The notes under the pieces were generated by a model. That model saw only the letters and a list, made by a program, of their open reading frames with translations, made no database searches and was not told where the DNA came from. Below are positions 62,869-64,000 of a DNA stretch of 64,000 nucleotides, piece after piece. Position 1 is the stretch's first letter, and every line of letters starts with the position of its first letter. Both the position numbers and the translations under genes were made by a program. The stretch is from positions 5,350,001 through 5,414,000 of the forward strand of contig CM061098.1 in NCBI GenBank assembly GCA_030770545.1. The letters run 5' to 3'. The stretch is from Macropodus opercularis. Its lineage: Eukaryota > Chordata > Actinopteri > Anabantiformes > Osphronemidae.

Positions 62869-64000
62869 GTAAGTAACAATAAGCTGACACCTACACATGC
62901 TCCTCCCCACCACCAGTGAGATGGACGTCACTGCCACAGTTTCTTAAGTTTAAGTCAGATCGCTAGTTTTATAAAGGTCAACTTTTTAAACCAACAGATA
63001 TTGAAGATTACACATGTTCTTGTCTTTTGGCAGGATAAATCAACGTTGATTGATAATTTAATAGCAGCTGTTATGTAATGTTGTTTGCGTCGACAAATCG
63101 CTTCATCTTCAAACATTTCCATCTTTGACGTTAAGTGTGGCCGTACGGTCAGGATGTGGCTTTGTTTGGATGAGTCATGTTCTTATAACACGTCACACCC
63201 CAGAGTCTTATTAACAATGACTTGAGACTGTATTCTGTATGGGAGACTTCAGTCAGTGTTGAAACATGAGAATTGATGGTGTTTGTTCCTCTTTGATTTC
63301 CTTGTCCTCATTTTTCTGCCTAACATTTAACCTGATCAGCCTTACACTGCATTTATATGCAACTGTGGGAATTTTTAGGGCAAGTGGCTTTTCATAATCA
63401 GCCTAGCGGTGCTCTGTACAAGCTGCTGTTTATATTTATCTCACCTCTACTTTCCAATTATCCAGAGATAGACAAAAGGTGGTGGGGGGTCCCGTGATTG
63501 ATCCCGACTTGACTTTTCAGATTTCCGTCTACAGAAAACTTTCTGCCTGGGGACTCGTTTCAAACACGTCTCATGTCATCTTCAAGGAGAACCCAAACAA
63601 AAGCTCCTCACCGCAGTAGCGTCTGGGAGTTTGCAATACTTTCACGAAACAAAACAAACACTCTAGCATTCTGTTAGGTAAATTAGTTTTTTTTCCTCTG
63701 CCTATAAAGCCTGTGTTTCTGTAGTCTGCATTATGGCTCCGCATAAACTGTTACTGTCACAATATGGTGCAGAGGGAAAAGCTGATTAAAAGTTTAACTT
63801 CACAGAGAAACGTCTTTGCAGCTACTTTTTCAGCAGCAGAGAAATGAAGCGCCCTGTGCACATGCTACATAAACCCTGAGGCTGAATGAGGAATGTGCTT
63901 GTCATAAAATTACCCATCACCTTGGAGCCTGCCAATCATTCAGGCTCACAACGGCAGACTTTTGTGTTGTACGTTGGTTGATTCACAGTCATTGATTGGA
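62869..64000 (+). other. enox2: start of enox2 intron 5
   Basis: This begins with the consensus donor GTAAGT and runs to the window end with no acceptor followed by recognisable ENOX coding sequence. The next exon, expected to start with LPPP-type sequence leading into the RNA-recognition domain, is beyond the window. Confidence 0.8.

Larger units (their letters stand above)
7060..64000 (+). other. enox2: enox2 gene, 5' portion (partial, continues past window)
   Basis: This is the extent of the gene as I infer it, from the CpG-island promoter to the window end. ENOX proteins are described as cell-surface or secreted proteins with hydroquinone/NADH oxidase and protein disulfide-thiol interchange activity. 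Exons 4 and 5 identify the family. Segments such as LPMSDP, AWATAMNNLG, MMPGLGIV and VVKEIIHCKSCTLFPPNP follow the ENOX N-terminus. LPMSDP, the direct joining of the MP and DFDP blocks, and FPPNP favour ENOX2 over ENOX1, which has a longer linker before FDP and reads FPQNP. Exons 2 to 5 give about 165 codons ending in a split codon. Human ENOX2 is about 610 residues, so most of the protein lies downstream. All internal junctions are phase 1. Exons 1 to 3 are less certain than 4 and 5. Confidence 0.85.

Noticed and set aside
1..64000. CRISPR arrays, operons, phage or viral genes
   Set aside because: None are present; the window is intron-rich vertebrate DNA.

Overview
The window is vertebrate nuclear DNA, almost certainly from a ray-finned (teleost) fish. 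The support is long AT-rich introns with GT/AG splice borders, long CA/TG microsatellites, one CpG island, and degraded copies of interspersed repeats that look like those common in fish genomes. There is no prokaryotic-type gene array and no CRISPR. More than 95% of the window is intronic or flanking, and nearly all open frames in it are chance.

The one gene I can support is the 5' part of enox2 (ecto-NOX disulfide-thiol exchanger 2; tNOX/COVA1), on the + strand. Two exons (53006-53137 and 62713-62868) encode the conserved N-terminal segment of the ENOX family and match ENOX2 better than ENOX1. Upstream, two further exons (25455-25524 and 29520-29663) join them without a stop or frame break. 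A CpG-island first exon ends at 7524. Every exon from the first onward ends in phase 1. The RNA-recognition, coiled-coil and catalytic parts of the protein lie downstream of this window.

Layout: 1-7000, flank or far-upstream intron with one splice-bounded candidate exon (482-567); about 7060-8160, CpG-island promoter and exon 1; 7525-25454, large intron 1; 25455-25524, exon 2 with a possible start codon; 29520-29663, exon 3 (144 nt, basic KKRKR cluster); 29664-53005, large intron 3 with microsatellites, a paired CCAAT/GATA repeat near 41.1 kb, a possible alternative last exon near 50.7 kb and a possible internal first exon ending at 52367; 53006-53137, exon 4; 62713-62868, exon 5; then intron to the end.

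The most interesting point is the start-codon logic. Exon 1 carries an ATG in good context (7503) that ends in phase 1. Skipping the 70-nt exon 2 puts it in frame with exons 3, 4 and 5. Including exon 2 turns it into a 15-codon upstream ORF overlapping a new ATG in exon 2. A UG-repeat tract lies just upstream of the exon 2 acceptor. This is inferred from sequence and needs transcript data. I saw no wholly new gene system.
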